Source: Promicromonospora iranensis (GTDB lineage Bacteria > Actinomycetota > Actinomycetes > Actinomycetales > Cellulomonadaceae). From it: 64,000 nt of DNA. The notes below the pieces were generated by a model. The model was not told the DNA's origin. It made no database searches and saw only the letters and a list, made by a program, of their open reading frames with translations. This document shows, one piece after another, positions 7,658 through 15,168 of the stretch. Both the position numbers and the translations under genes were made by a program. Each line of letters opens with the position of its first letter. Positions within the stretch are counted from its first letter, which is position 1. The DNA lies in assembly GCF_028994775.1 (NCBI RefSeq), contig NZ_JAJQMN010000010.1, positions 140,327-204,326 on the forward strand, given 5' to 3'.

Positions 7658-8476
7658 ATGACCTCACAAGCGCTGGCCACCTTCACCCTGCACGACGGCG
7701 GCGGACTTCCGCTCGTGCTGCTGCACGGCTTCCCGCTGGACCACCGGATGTGGGCGGCCTGCGCCGCGCACCTGCCGCCGGGCACCCGCGCCATCGGAGT
7801 CGACCTGCCGGGAGCCGGGCACAGCGACCTGGACGGGTACCAGCCGAGCATCGAGCACGCGGCCGACTGGGTGTACCGGACCATGGTCGCCGCGGGCGAG
7901 GGCAACGCGGTGGTCGTCGGGCACTCGATGGGCGGATACGTGGCGCTCGCCCTGGCCGAACGGCACCCCGGGTTCGTCGCCGGGCTCGGGCTCGTGAACA
8001 CCAAGTCGACCGCGGACACTGACGAGGCACGCGCCAAGCGCCTCCGGATCGCCGCCGCGGCGGAGTCCAGCCAGACGGTGGACGCCGTGCTCGGCATGCC
8101 CGCCGACCTGGTGGGTGCCACGACCACGGAGCGCAGGCGGCACCTGTTCCCGGTGCTGGACTCCTGGATCCGTGCTCAGTCACCTGCCGGCGTCGCGTGG
8201 GCGCAGCGAGCGATGGCGTCCCGCCCGGACCGGACGGCGGTGCTCGAACGCTTCGCCGCCCCGGTCGCCGTCGTGGTGGGCACCGAGGACACCATCACGC
8301 CGCTGGCCGAGGCCGAGCACATGGTCCAGGCCGCCGGCGCACCCTCCGCGCACTCCGGCGGCGATGCGGCGCTCACGCTCGTGCCCGGCGTGGGTCACAT
8401 GAGCGCCCTCGAGGACCCGCAGGCCGTCGCCGCGGCCCTGGGCCTCCTGCACATGCAGGTCGTGGCCCACCACTGA
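7658..8476 (+). CDS. Alpha/beta hydrolase
   Basis: 272 residues. The start ATG has a strong AGGAGG 6 bases upstream. HGFPLDHRMW is the oxyanion loop, GHSMGGYVAL the nucleophile elbow, GTEDTITP holds the acidic residue and VPGVGHMSALE the catalytic histidine. This is a classic small hydrolase of the kind that includes BioH, MhpC and pimeloyl- or lactone-type esterases; none can be chosen from the sequence. It has no signal peptide and should be cytoplasmic. It follows another hydrolase gene and is closed by a long hairpin shared with the convergent coiled-coil gene. Confidence 0.85.
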   Translation: MTSQALATFTLHDGGGLPLVLLHGFPLDHRMWAACAAHLPPGTRAIGVDLPGAGHSDLDGYQPSIEHAADWVYRTMVAAGEGNAVVVGHSMGGYVALALAERHPGFVAGLGLVNTKSTADTDEARAKRLRIAAAAESSQTVDAVLGMPADLVGATTTERRRHLFPVLDSWIRAQSPAGVAWAQRAMASRPDRTAVLERFAAPVAVVVGTEDTITPLAEAEHMVQAAGAPSAHSGGDAALTLVPGVGHMSALEDPQAVAAALGLLHMQVVAHH

Positions 8477-8512
8477 GCCGAGCGGTCACGCGGAGTCGGC
8501 AGCACCCGGACG

Positions 8513-8554
8513 GACGAACGGCGGCTCTCCCCTGTGGGAGAGCCGCCGTTCGTC
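8513..8554. terminator. Bidirectional hairpin terminator
   Basis: A perfect inverted repeat of 19 bp (8513-8531 with 8536-8554) closes on a 4-base CTGT loop, between the convergent ends at 8476 and 8577. There is no T-run, as is usual for actinobacterial hairpin terminators. Confidence 0.8.
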
Positions 8555-8576
8555 TGCGACGCGTTGGTTCAGCGGG

Positions 8577-10139
8577 TCAGCTGGACGCCCCGGCCTTCTC
8601 GGAGACCGGCTCCTCGGAGTCGTCGCTCTCCGTGGGGGAGGCGGCCGAGTCGGCAGCGTTCTGGCCGGCCTTCGTGCTCGCCTTGGTGCCCTTGACCGAC
8701 GGGATGACGACCGTCGCCGTGCCGACGGGCACGGGCGTCGGGTTGCTCGGCGGGATCGACGCGGGCATCGAGCCCGTGTCGGTGGACTCCGGCACGTCCG
8801 GCTCGGCCTCGGTGCCGTCGCCGACGACGGCGAAGCGGGCCTGCTGCGCGGGCGTCGCGCCGGAGAGGCTAGCCGGCTTGGCCGGCGGGCTGGGCACCGG
8901 AGCGGCCGGCGCACCCGGCGTGGCGGGCGTACCGAGCATGCCGCGCAGCTCGTCCAGGTAGGAGTTGATCGAGTCGTGCTGACGCGTCAGGTCCTCGAGC
9001 TGGTGCTGCGCGGCCGACCGGCTCGACTCCGCCTCGGCACGGGCGTCGTCGATCGTCTGCTCCGCGAACTCCCTGGCCTCGGCCACGATCCGGTCCGCGG
9101 ACTTGCGGGCGTCGGCCACGAGGTCCTTGACGTAGACGTCGGACTCCGCGCGGATCTTCTCGGACTGCTCCAGGGCGACCGCGACCCGCTTCTCTGCCTC
9201 TGCCGCGTGCTCCTCCGCCGTCTTGACCAGCTTGGCGGTCTCGGCCTTGGCCGTCTCGTGCCGCTCGGCGAGCTCCTTCTCGACGCTCTCCTTGCGGTGC
9301 ACGATGTCGAGCTCGGCCTGGGCGAGCGCCGCACGGGCCTGCTCGCGCAGCTCCTCCATCTCGCTGGTGACGGCGTTGGCTGCCTCGGCAGCCTGACGGC
9401 GTGCCTCGGAGAGGATCTGCTCGGACTCGGCACGGGCGCTCGCGAGCATGGCGGACGCGTCGCGCTCGGCGGTCTCACGCTGCTCGCTGGTCTCGGCAGC
9501 GACCTCGCTGCGGAGCTTGGCGGCGTCGGCCTCGGTCTTGACCCGCAGCTCCGTGGTCTCGCGCTCGACCGTCGAGCGCAGGGTGCCGAGCTCGCGCTCC
9601 AGGCTGGCCCGGCGCTCGCTCTCCTCGGCGCTGATGGCGCTGGCGATCTGCGCGGACTCGCGCTCCGCGGAGCCGACGAGCTCCTCGGCGCGGCGCTGGG
9701 CGGCGAGCAGGTGGCCCTCGGCCTCCGCGGACGTCGTGGTGCGGATCTCCTCGGCCTCGCGGCGGGCGCTGGCGAGCATCTCGGCGACCTCGGACTCGGC
9801 GCGCGAGCGCACCTGCCCGGCGGACAGCTTTGCCCGTGCCATGATGTCGGCGGCCTGCTGGTTGGCCTGGTTGATGATGTCGGTCGACTGGTCCTCGGCG
9901 GAGCGCAGCAGCAGCTCGATGCGTGACCCGAGGCCGGCGTACGAGGGCTTCTCGGTCTCGCGCAGGTTGCGCTTGGCGTCGGTGAGATCCTGCGTGAGCT
10001 GCATGGCGCGGCTGTCGGAGGCTTCGACCTGCCGACGAGCCTCTTCGAGGGCGTGGTTCAGTCGGTCCAGGTGCGCGTGAACCTGGTCGCGGTCGTACCC
10101 ACGCATGGCAGTCGGAAAGAGCGAGCGCTCGTCGGACAC
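8577..10139 (-). CDS. DivIVA-domain coiled-coil protein (FilP-like)
   Basis: 520 residues from GTG at 10139 with GGAGG 9 bases upstream. The first 40 residues are a DivIVA-type N-domain (FPTAMRGYDRDQVHAHLDRLN). A long coiled coil follows (about 45-395), almost entirely Ala/Glu/Arg heptads with REAEEI- and RAEAE-like repeats. The tail from about residue 400 is Pro/Ala/Ser/Thr-rich and disordered. This architecture fits the polar scaffold proteins of actinobacteria (DivIVA/Wag31, FilP, Scy and the so-called cellulose-binding proteins), which bind curved membrane and organise growth. The protein is longer than Wag31 and FilP and far shorter than Scy. Exact orthology is open. Confidence 0.8.
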   Translation of the reverse strand: MSDERSLFPTAMRGYDRDQVHAHLDRLNHALEEARRQVEASDSRAMQLTQDLTDAKRNLRETEKPSYAGLGSRIELLLRSAEDQSTDIINQANQQAADIMARAKLSAGQVRSRAESEVAEMLASARREAEEIRTTTSAEAEGHLLAAQRRAEELVGSAERESAQIASAISAEESERRASLERELGTLRSTVERETTELRVKTEADAAKLRSEVAAETSEQRETAERDASAMLASARAESEQILSEARRQAAEAANAVTSEMEELREQARAALAQAELDIVHRKESVEKELAERHETAKAETAKLVKTAEEHAAEAEKRVAVALEQSEKIRAESDVYVKDLVADARKSADRIVAEAREFAEQTIDDARAEAESSRSAAQHQLEDLTRQHDSINSYLDELRGMLGTPATPGAPAAPVPSPPAKPASLSGATPAQQARFAVVGDGTEAEPDVPESTDTGSMPASIPPSNPTPVPVGTATVVIPSVKGTKASTKAGQNAADSAASPTESDDSEEPVSEKAGASS

Positions 10140-10475
10140 GGTGCAGACCTCCAGTGTCGGAACTTGGTGAGGCGCGGGTCAGGCTCCCCCCTGGGACGTG
10201 GCTTATACCGCCCGTCCGGCGCCCAGGATACGTGCCTTGTGCGGATGTGGATACTCCGCATGCAGATGCAATGTACGGAATGCCTGGGATACTCTCCGCT
10301 GGCTCACACGGCCCGTGCGACGACGGCGGTTCCGAGACACCCCGTGAAGGAAGGGTGAGAATCCCGACCGAACCGCACAAGCACACCCGTCATTGGACAG
10401 GGCTCCTCGTACGGTCCCTATGCTGGAACATCCACCTGATCGACGGGCTGCGCGCCCTAAATTCGAAGGGAATCG
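10140..10475. other. 336-base divergent intergenic region
   Basis: It separates the DivIVA-like gene from the membrane-protein gene. No credible gene or RNA is seen. A possible promoter toward 10476 is TTGGAC (10393-10398) with TATGCT (10419-10424), though the 20-base spacer is long; GAAGGGA at 10465-10471 is a good ribosome site. The region is less GC-rich than its surroundings. Confidence 0.5.
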
Positions 10476-11924
10476 GTGGTGCAACGCTTTTTGGCGATCC
10501 TCCTGATCCTTGCCGGCCTCGGCGGGATCGGTTTCGGGGTCGCGACGGCAACCGTCCTGCGCGAGTCCGACACCGTCGTCGCGACCGCGACCCCCAGCGG
10601 TGACGGAACCATGGTCGTGACCGAGCCCGGTGTGCTCGGCCTGGTCGACGACCAGGTGACCGTGCGAGCCACTGTCCCCGAGGGGCAGAAGGTCACGCTC
10701 GCGCTCGGGTCCGACGTCGACGTGCTCGGCTGGGTGGGCGACGACCCCTTTGACTCCGTGACCGGCCTGTCCTCCTGGGAGACGCTGAGCGTCGCCCCGG
10801 GCACCGCCGCCGCCCCCGAGGAGGAGGCGGCCGAGGGCGAGGAGACGGACGAGGCACCGGCCGAGAAGCCGAGCACCGGTCCCGATCCCGCAGGCTCCGA
10901 CATGTGGATCTCCGAGGTGAGTGGCGAGACCACCGTCTCGATGCGCTGGACCGAGCAGCCCGGCCGCGTGGTCCTGCTGGCCGCGGGCGTCGGCAAGAAC
11001 GCGGAGGCGCCCACGCTCGAGCTCACCTGGCCTCGCCAGGCGAGCACCCCGTACCTGTGGCCCGGTGTCCTGGGTGGCGCTCTCCTTCTGATCCTCGGTG
11101 TCTTCATGGCCATCGGCGCGCGCCGCAGCGCCAAGCGCAGCGCGGGCAAGGGGCGCTCGCCGTCCGCTGTCCGCACCCGGCAGCCGGACCCCGACCTGCC
11201 GCGTCGCGACGCGGCCTTCGGTATCGACGGCGAGGGGTCGAGCCCGGCCGGGCACGAGCCCGCCGTCGGCTTCCCGCCCGCGCTGGGCGACCCGGCCGAG
11301 GGCGGTACGGCGGTCTACCCGCCGGTGCGCCCGGAGCTGCCGGGGCGGGACCGTCCGGAGCTGCGTCCAGTACAGAGCCCGGTACAGAGCCCGGTACAGA
11401 GCCCCATGCCGCGTCCGGAACCTGACCTGACCGAACCCGAGCACACGCGGTCCTGGGGTGCGCCCGCGCCGTTCGGCGGAGCAGCTCCCATCACCCCGCC
11501 GCCCGTGCCCGAGCAGGCTCCCGAGCCGGTCGCCGCTCCCGTGGCGTCCGTCCGCGGGATCCGGCGGCGCCGTGGACAGGCCCCCGGAGCAGCACCCGCG
11601 GCCGGCGCACAGCCGCCGGCTCAGCGAACGCCGTTCGGCGGTACCGCACCCGAGCAGGGACCGGCGCCGTCCGAGACGCCGTCCGCAGCGCAGGCCGACC
11701 AGGCCGACCCGGCCGCCTCCGCGGCGTCGGGCAGGCCGATGACCCGGCGCGAGTTGCGCATGCGCGAGCAGGCGCAGCGCAGGGCTGCGACGGGCGCCAT
11801 GCCCGCCGTGCCCGCGGCCGAACCAGAGCCCGAGCCCGAGGCCGAGCAGCCGCAGACACCGAGCAGCCGAGCTGCCGCGTGGCGCCAGACCTGGGGCGTC
11901 ACCGGGAACGACGGAGGTAACTGA
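10476..11924 (+). CDS. Membrane protein with proline-rich C-terminal tail, function unknown
   Basis: 482 residues from GTG with GAAGGGA upstream. A signal anchor or first membrane segment lies at about 4-26, an extracytoplasmic domain of about 160 residues follows (strands such as VTVRATVPEGQKVTLALG, with an acidic linker), then a second membrane segment (YLWPGVLGGALLLILGVFMAIGA, about 190-212). The remaining 270 residues are cytoplasmic, proline-rich and low in complexity. I do not recognise the family. It overlaps the next lipoprotein gene by one base (TGATG at 11922-11926), so the two are co-translated, and both probably act at the membrane outer face. Confidence 0.75.
   Translation: MVQRFLAILLILAGLGGIGFGVATATVLRESDTVVATATPSGDGTMVVTEPGVLGLVDDQVTVRATVPEGQKVTLALGSDVDVLGWVGDDPFDSVTGLSSWETLSVAPGTAAAPEEEAAEGEETDEAPAEKPSTGPDPAGSDMWISEVSGETTVSMRWTEQPGRVVLLAAGVGKNAEAPTLELTWPRQASTPYLWPGVLGGALLLILGVFMAIGARRSAKRSAGKGRSPSAVRTRQPDPDLPRRDAAFGIDGEGSSPAGHEPAVGFPPALGDPAEGGTAVYPPVRPELPGRDRPELRPVQSPVQSPVQSPMPRPEPDLTEPEHTRSWGAPAPFGGAAPITPPPVPEQAPEPVAAPVASVRGIRRRRGQAPGAAPAAGAQPPAQRTPFGGTAPEQGPAPSETPSAAQADQADPAASAASGRPMTRRELRMREQAQRRAATGAMPAVPAAEPEPEPEAEQPQTPSSRAAAWRQTWGVTGNDGGN
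11370..11405 (+). repeat. Three 12-bp in-frame repeats (VQSP)
   Basis: GTACAGAGCCCG occurs at 11370-11381 and 11382-11393, and with one change at 11394-11405. It codes for VQSP three times in the cytoplasmic tail of the membrane protein. Confidence 0.85.
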
Positions 11925-12931
11925 TGAGACGCACCACGACCCGCGCCACGGCCGTGGTAGCAACCGTGCTCGCCACGGGTCTGCTCACCGGCTGTGCCGA
12001 GGAGCTCCCGACCCCGAAGCCGGAAGCGCCCGTCGCGGCGGCTGTCGTCACGCAGTCCCAGGAACGCGAGATCCTGGACAAGGTCGCGGGAGTCGTCGGG
12101 GAGGTGACCAAGGCCAAGGACGCCGAGAAGCTCGAACCGCGTCTGTCCGGGCCCGCGCTCGACATCCGCGAGACCCAGCTCAAGGTCGCCGACGCCCGCG
12201 GCGACACGGAGCCGCTGACCGACCTGACCATGGAGATGCAGCAGGTGATCCTGCCGTCGGACCAGGAGTGGCCGCGCAGCAGCTTTGCCATCACCGTGCA
12301 GCCCAAGGACCTCACGACGCCGGTGCTCATGTCGTTCGACCAGGCCACCGCCCGTGACCAGTACAAGCTGTGGGGCTGGGTGCGTCTGCTGCCGGGCGTG
12401 ACCATGCCGCAGTTCGCGGAGGCCGAGCTGGGCAGCCCCGCCGTCCCGCCGGACGACGAGAGCCTCAAGGTGACGCCCACCGACGCGATCAAGCAGTACG
12501 CCTCGGCGCTCACCGTCGACAAGGACTCGAAGTACGCCGACTCCTTCGCCGACGACGACCTGCGCCAGTTCTTCCGGGACTACGGCAAGCTCCAGGTCGA
12601 CGCGATCAACAAGGAGGAGTGCCGCGGCGCCTTCAAGGTCGAGTACGAGCCCACGAAGGACCCGGTGAAGGCGGTCCGCACGGCGGACGGTGGTGCCCTG
12701 GTGATGGCGGCGATGATCAGCCAGGAGACGATCACCGCCCGGGAGGAGGGCTGCGAGATCGGCCCGCCCACCAAGACCACCCAGGCGCTCTGGGGCGACA
12801 CCGACGTGACCAACGTGGTCGAGGTCAACTACAAGGACATGGTCGCGATGTACGTGCCGCCCAAGGACTCGGACGACGAGATCAGCCTGGTCGGCTACGA
12901 GCACGTGCCGAGCTCGGTCTCGAACGGCTGA
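11924..12931 (+). CDS. Lipoprotein of unknown function, paralogue A
   Basis: 335 residues. A signal peptide ending in lipobox LLTGC (about residue 24) predicts lipid anchoring to the outer face of the membrane. The mature protein has no domain I recognise; its composition suggests a mixed globular fold with YASALTVDKDSKYADSF and YEPTKDPVKAVRT segments. The next gene encodes a clear paralogue, with shared blocks throughout (LSGPAL, LEMQQV, EWPRSS/GWPRSS, QYKLWG, GKLQVDAI, AMISQET, NVV). The start overlaps the stop of the membrane protein gene by one base. Paralogue A has two extra cysteines (in EECRGAF and EGCEIG) that paralogue B lacks. Confidence 0.8.
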   Translation: MRRTTTRATAVVATVLATGLLTGCAEELPTPKPEAPVAAAVVTQSQEREILDKVAGVVGEVTKAKDAEKLEPRLSGPALDIRETQLKVADARGDTEPLTDLTMEMQQVILPSDQEWPRSSFAITVQPKDLTTPVLMSFDQATARDQYKLWGWVRLLPGVTMPQFAEAELGSPAVPPDDESLKVTPTDAIKQYASALTVDKDSKYADSFADDDLRQFFRDYGKLQVDAINKEECRGAFKVEYEPTKDPVKAVRTADGGALVMAAMISQETITAREEGCEIGPPTKTTQALWGDTDVTNVVEVNYKDMVAMYVPPKDSDDEISLVGYEHVPSSVSNG

Positions 12932-12962
12932 GCTGGTCGGTCACCGACCCGCAGTCCGCCGC

Positions 12963-12968
12963 TAGGGT
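12963..12968 (+). promoter_or_regulatory. Candidate leaderless -10 box TAGGGT for paralogue B
   Basis: TAGGGT lies 7 bases upstream of the GTG at 12976. It overlaps the left arm of the hairpin at 12964-12997, so promoter and hairpin share sequence. Confidence 0.45.
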
Positions 12969-12997
12969 GGCCTCCGTGAACCTACGGAGGCCACCCT
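12964..12997 (+). terminator. 14-bp hairpin spanning two possible starts of paralogue B
   Basis: 12964-12977 pairs perfectly with 12984-12997 around a 6-base loop, 33 bases after paralogue A stops. The right arm contains GGAGG, which would serve a TTG start at 12997. The hairpin may end transcription from upstream, or hide that ribosome site, or both. Confidence 0.55.
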
Positions 12998-14025
12998 TGC
13001 CGCGTTCCAGAGCTCGTTCCCGGGTCCGACGGCGGGGCGCCGGCTGCCTGGCCGCGACCGCGGCCGTCGCGCTGCTGGCCGTCGGCTGCACCGTCGAGCC
13101 GCCCACCCCGGTGGCCGACGAGCCGGTGGTCGCGGCCGTGGTCAGCGAGGCGCAGGAGCTGAAGATCCTGGACCGGGTCTCCGGCGTCGTCGCGGAGGCG
13201 GACCGGGCGGACGAGGCGAGATCGCTGGCCTCCCGTCTCTCCGGACCTGCGCTCGCGATGCGGCAGGCCGAGCTGAAGGTCGCCGCGGCCGAGGTCGACG
13301 GCACGCGGCTGACCGACCTGTCGTTGGAGATGCAGCAGGTGGTCCTGCCGTCGGAGCAGGGCTGGCCGCGCAGCAGCTACGGCATAGGCGTCCAGCCGAA
13401 GGGCAAGGGCACGCCGGTGCTCGCGGCCTTCGAGCAGGCGTCCGCGCGGGAGCAGTACAAGCTCTGGGGCTACGTCCAGCTGCTGCCCAACACCACCATG
13501 CCCCGCTTCGCGGACCCCGCCCTGGGCAGCCCCGCGGTCGCGGCGGACGACACGACGCTCAAGGCGACACCCGAGGCGGCCGTCGCGCAGTACGCGTCGG
13601 TGCTGACCGTCGGCGAGCGCTCGCAGTACGCCGGCGCCTTCACCGACGACGACGAGCTGCGCCGGCTGCTCCGGTCGTACGGCAAGCTGCAGGTCGACGC
13701 GATCGAGGCGAAGGACGGCAAGGGCGCCTTCAAGATCGCGTACGAGCCGACGAAGGACCCGGTGAAGGCGGTCCGCACGGTCGACGGCGGTGCCCTCGTG
13801 CTCGGGGCGATGATCAGCCAGGAGACGGTACGGGCCGAGGAGAGATGGAAGCTGGCACCGCTCACGCCGTCGGCCAGGGCGCTCTGGGCCGACACGGAGC
13901 AGACGAACGTGGTGCGCGTCGTCTACCGCGACATGGTCGCCCTCTACGTGCCGCCCGCGGACTCGGACGCCCCGGTCAGCCTGGTCGGCCACCATCGTGT
14001 GCCCTACGCCGTCGCGAACGACTGA
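12976..14025 (+). CDS. Lipoprotein of unknown function, paralogue B
   Basis: 349 residues from GTG at 12976, or 342 from TTG at 12997. The GTG has a -10-like TAGGGT 7 bases upstream; the TTG has GGAGG at 6 bases. Both give a highly basic N-terminus (SRARSRVRRRG) before a hydrophobic stretch and lipobox LLAVGC. The mature part parallels paralogue A in order and in many identical blocks, including YEPTKDPVKAVRT and AMISQET, so the pair arose by tandem duplication. The family is unknown. It ends about 90 bases before a gene with its own leaderless promoter. Confidence 0.75.
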   Translation: MNLRRPPLPRSRARSRVRRRGAGCLAATAAVALLAVGCTVEPPTPVADEPVVAAVVSEAQELKILDRVSGVVAEADRADEARSLASRLSGPALAMRQAELKVAAAEVDGTRLTDLSLEMQQVVLPSEQGWPRSSYGIGVQPKGKGTPVLAAFEQASAREQYKLWGYVQLLPNTTMPRFADPALGSPAVAADDTTLKATPEAAVAQYASVLTVGERSQYAGAFTDDDELRRLLRSYGKLQVDAIEAKDGKGAFKIAYEPTKDPVKAVRTVDGGALVLGAMISQETVRAEERWKLAPLTPSARALWADTEQTNVVRVVYRDMVALYVPPADSDAPVSLVGHHRVPYAVAND

Positions 14026-14103
14026 CGGCCCGGGCCCGGCACGCGCCACCTCCGACGGATCTCGCCGAGAGCGGAGTCGGCGGGTGAGCGGCCCTGTGGT
14101 CAT

Positions 14104-14109
14104 TAGGAT
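14104..14109 (+). promoter_or_regulatory. Leaderless -10 box TAGGAT for the thioredoxin-fold gene
   Basis: TAGGAT, six bases, then ATG at 14116, with no Shine-Dalgarno sequence. This is one of the clearest leaderless arrangements in the window. Confidence 0.6.
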
Positions 14110-14115
14110 TGCCCC

Positions 14116-15078
14116 ATGAGCAGTCCGTCCCCTCAGCCCGGGCCCGCCCGGAGCGCACAGCCCGAGTTCGCGGTGCGCGGCGCCGTCGACCTGTCCGCCC
14201 TCAACCGTCCCCAGGCGCCGCCACCCGGTGAACCCGGTGGCGCCCCCGAAGCCGGCGGCTTCGTGGTGGACGTCAGCGAGGCGAACTTCGAACAGCTGGT
14301 TCGCGACTCGTCCACCTATCCGGTGGTGATGCTGATCTGGATCCCGACCGATCAGGCGAACGCCGAGCTCGGTGTCACCCTGGGCCGCCTCGCCGAGGAG
14401 TACGCCGGACGGTTCCTCCTGGGGCGCGTCGACGCGCAGTCGTCCCCGCAGGTCGCCGCCGCCTTCCAGGTGCAGGGCGTGCCCACCGTGGTCGCGGTGC
14501 TGCAGGGCCAGCCGCTCCCGCTGTTCCAGGGCGCCGCCGAGGAGCAGCAGATCCGTGGCGTGCTGGACCAGGTCCTCGCGGCCGCCGAGCAGAACGGTGT
14601 CCAGGGTCGTGCCCCGGGCGCCGCGCCCGTGGCGGACGAGCCCGAGGCCGAGGCCGAGCAGCCGCTCCCGCCGCTGCACCAGGAGGCGTACGACGCGATC
14701 GAGCGTGACGACCTGGACGCCGCCGCGGCCGCCTACGAGAAGGCCCTCCGGCAGGATCCCAAGGACTCCGACGCGACGGCCGGCCTCGCCCAGGTGCGCC
14801 TCATGCAGCGCACCCGGGACGCCGACCTCGTCGCGGTGCGGCAGGCGGCGGCGGACGCGCCGTCCGACGTCGACGCGGCGCTCGCCGTCGCCGACCTGGA
14901 CATGCTGGGTGGCAAGGTGGACGACGCGTTCGCGCGCCTGCTCGACCTGCTGCCCGACTCCGACGCCGACGGCAAGGAGAAGCTCCGCGTGCGCCTGCTG
15001 GAGCTCTTCGAGGTCGCCGGCACGGCGGACCCGCGGGTGAGCAAGGCGCGCAAGCGCCTCGCGATCAGTCTGTACTGA
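14116..15078 (+). CDS. Thioredoxin-fold plus TPR protein (CnoX/YbbN-like), no CXXC
   Basis: 320 residues. A proline-rich start (1-48) leads into a thioredoxin fold (about 49-155: FVVDVSEANFEQLV, VVMLIWIPTDQAN, RFLLGRVDAQSSPQVAAAFQVQGVPTVVAV). The position of WCGPC is occupied by WIPTD, so there is no redox site; the cis-proline loop GVPT remains. The C-terminal part (about 180-315) has TPR-like helices (YDAIERDDLDAAAAAYEKAL). This matches the CnoX/YbbN co-chaperedoxin architecture; actinobacterial members often lack the cysteines. The likely role is holding or handing on unfolded proteins in the cytoplasm. It probably has its own leaderless promoter. Confidence 0.82.
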   Translation: MSSPSPQPGPARSAQPEFAVRGAVDLSALNRPQAPPPGEPGGAPEAGGFVVDVSEANFEQLVRDSSTYPVVMLIWIPTDQANAELGVTLGRLAEEYAGRFLLGRVDAQSSPQVAAAFQVQGVPTVVAVLQGQPLPLFQGAAEEQQIRGVLDQVLAAAEQNGVQGRAPGAAPVADEPEAEAEQPLPPLHQEAYDAIERDDLDAAAAAYEKALRQDPKDSDATAGLAQVRLMQRTRDADLVAVRQAAADAPSDVDAALAVADLDMLGGKVDDAFARLLDLLPDSDADGKEKLRVRLLELFEVAGTADPRVSKARKRLAISLY

Positions 15079-15091
15079 TCCCCAGCAGCGC

Positions 15092-15153
15092 CTTCGAGGC
15101 CTAAGTTTCTTCGCTCTCAGGTTGCTGAAGCGCGAGAAACTTAGGCCTCGAAG
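15092..15153. terminator. Bidirectional long hairpin between convergent genes
   Basis: 18-bp perfect arms (15092-15109 and 15136-15153) separated by 26 bases, between the thioredoxin-fold gene and convergent glgB. No T-run. Confidence 0.75.
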
Positions 15154-15168
15154 TGGACGGGGCGGTCG

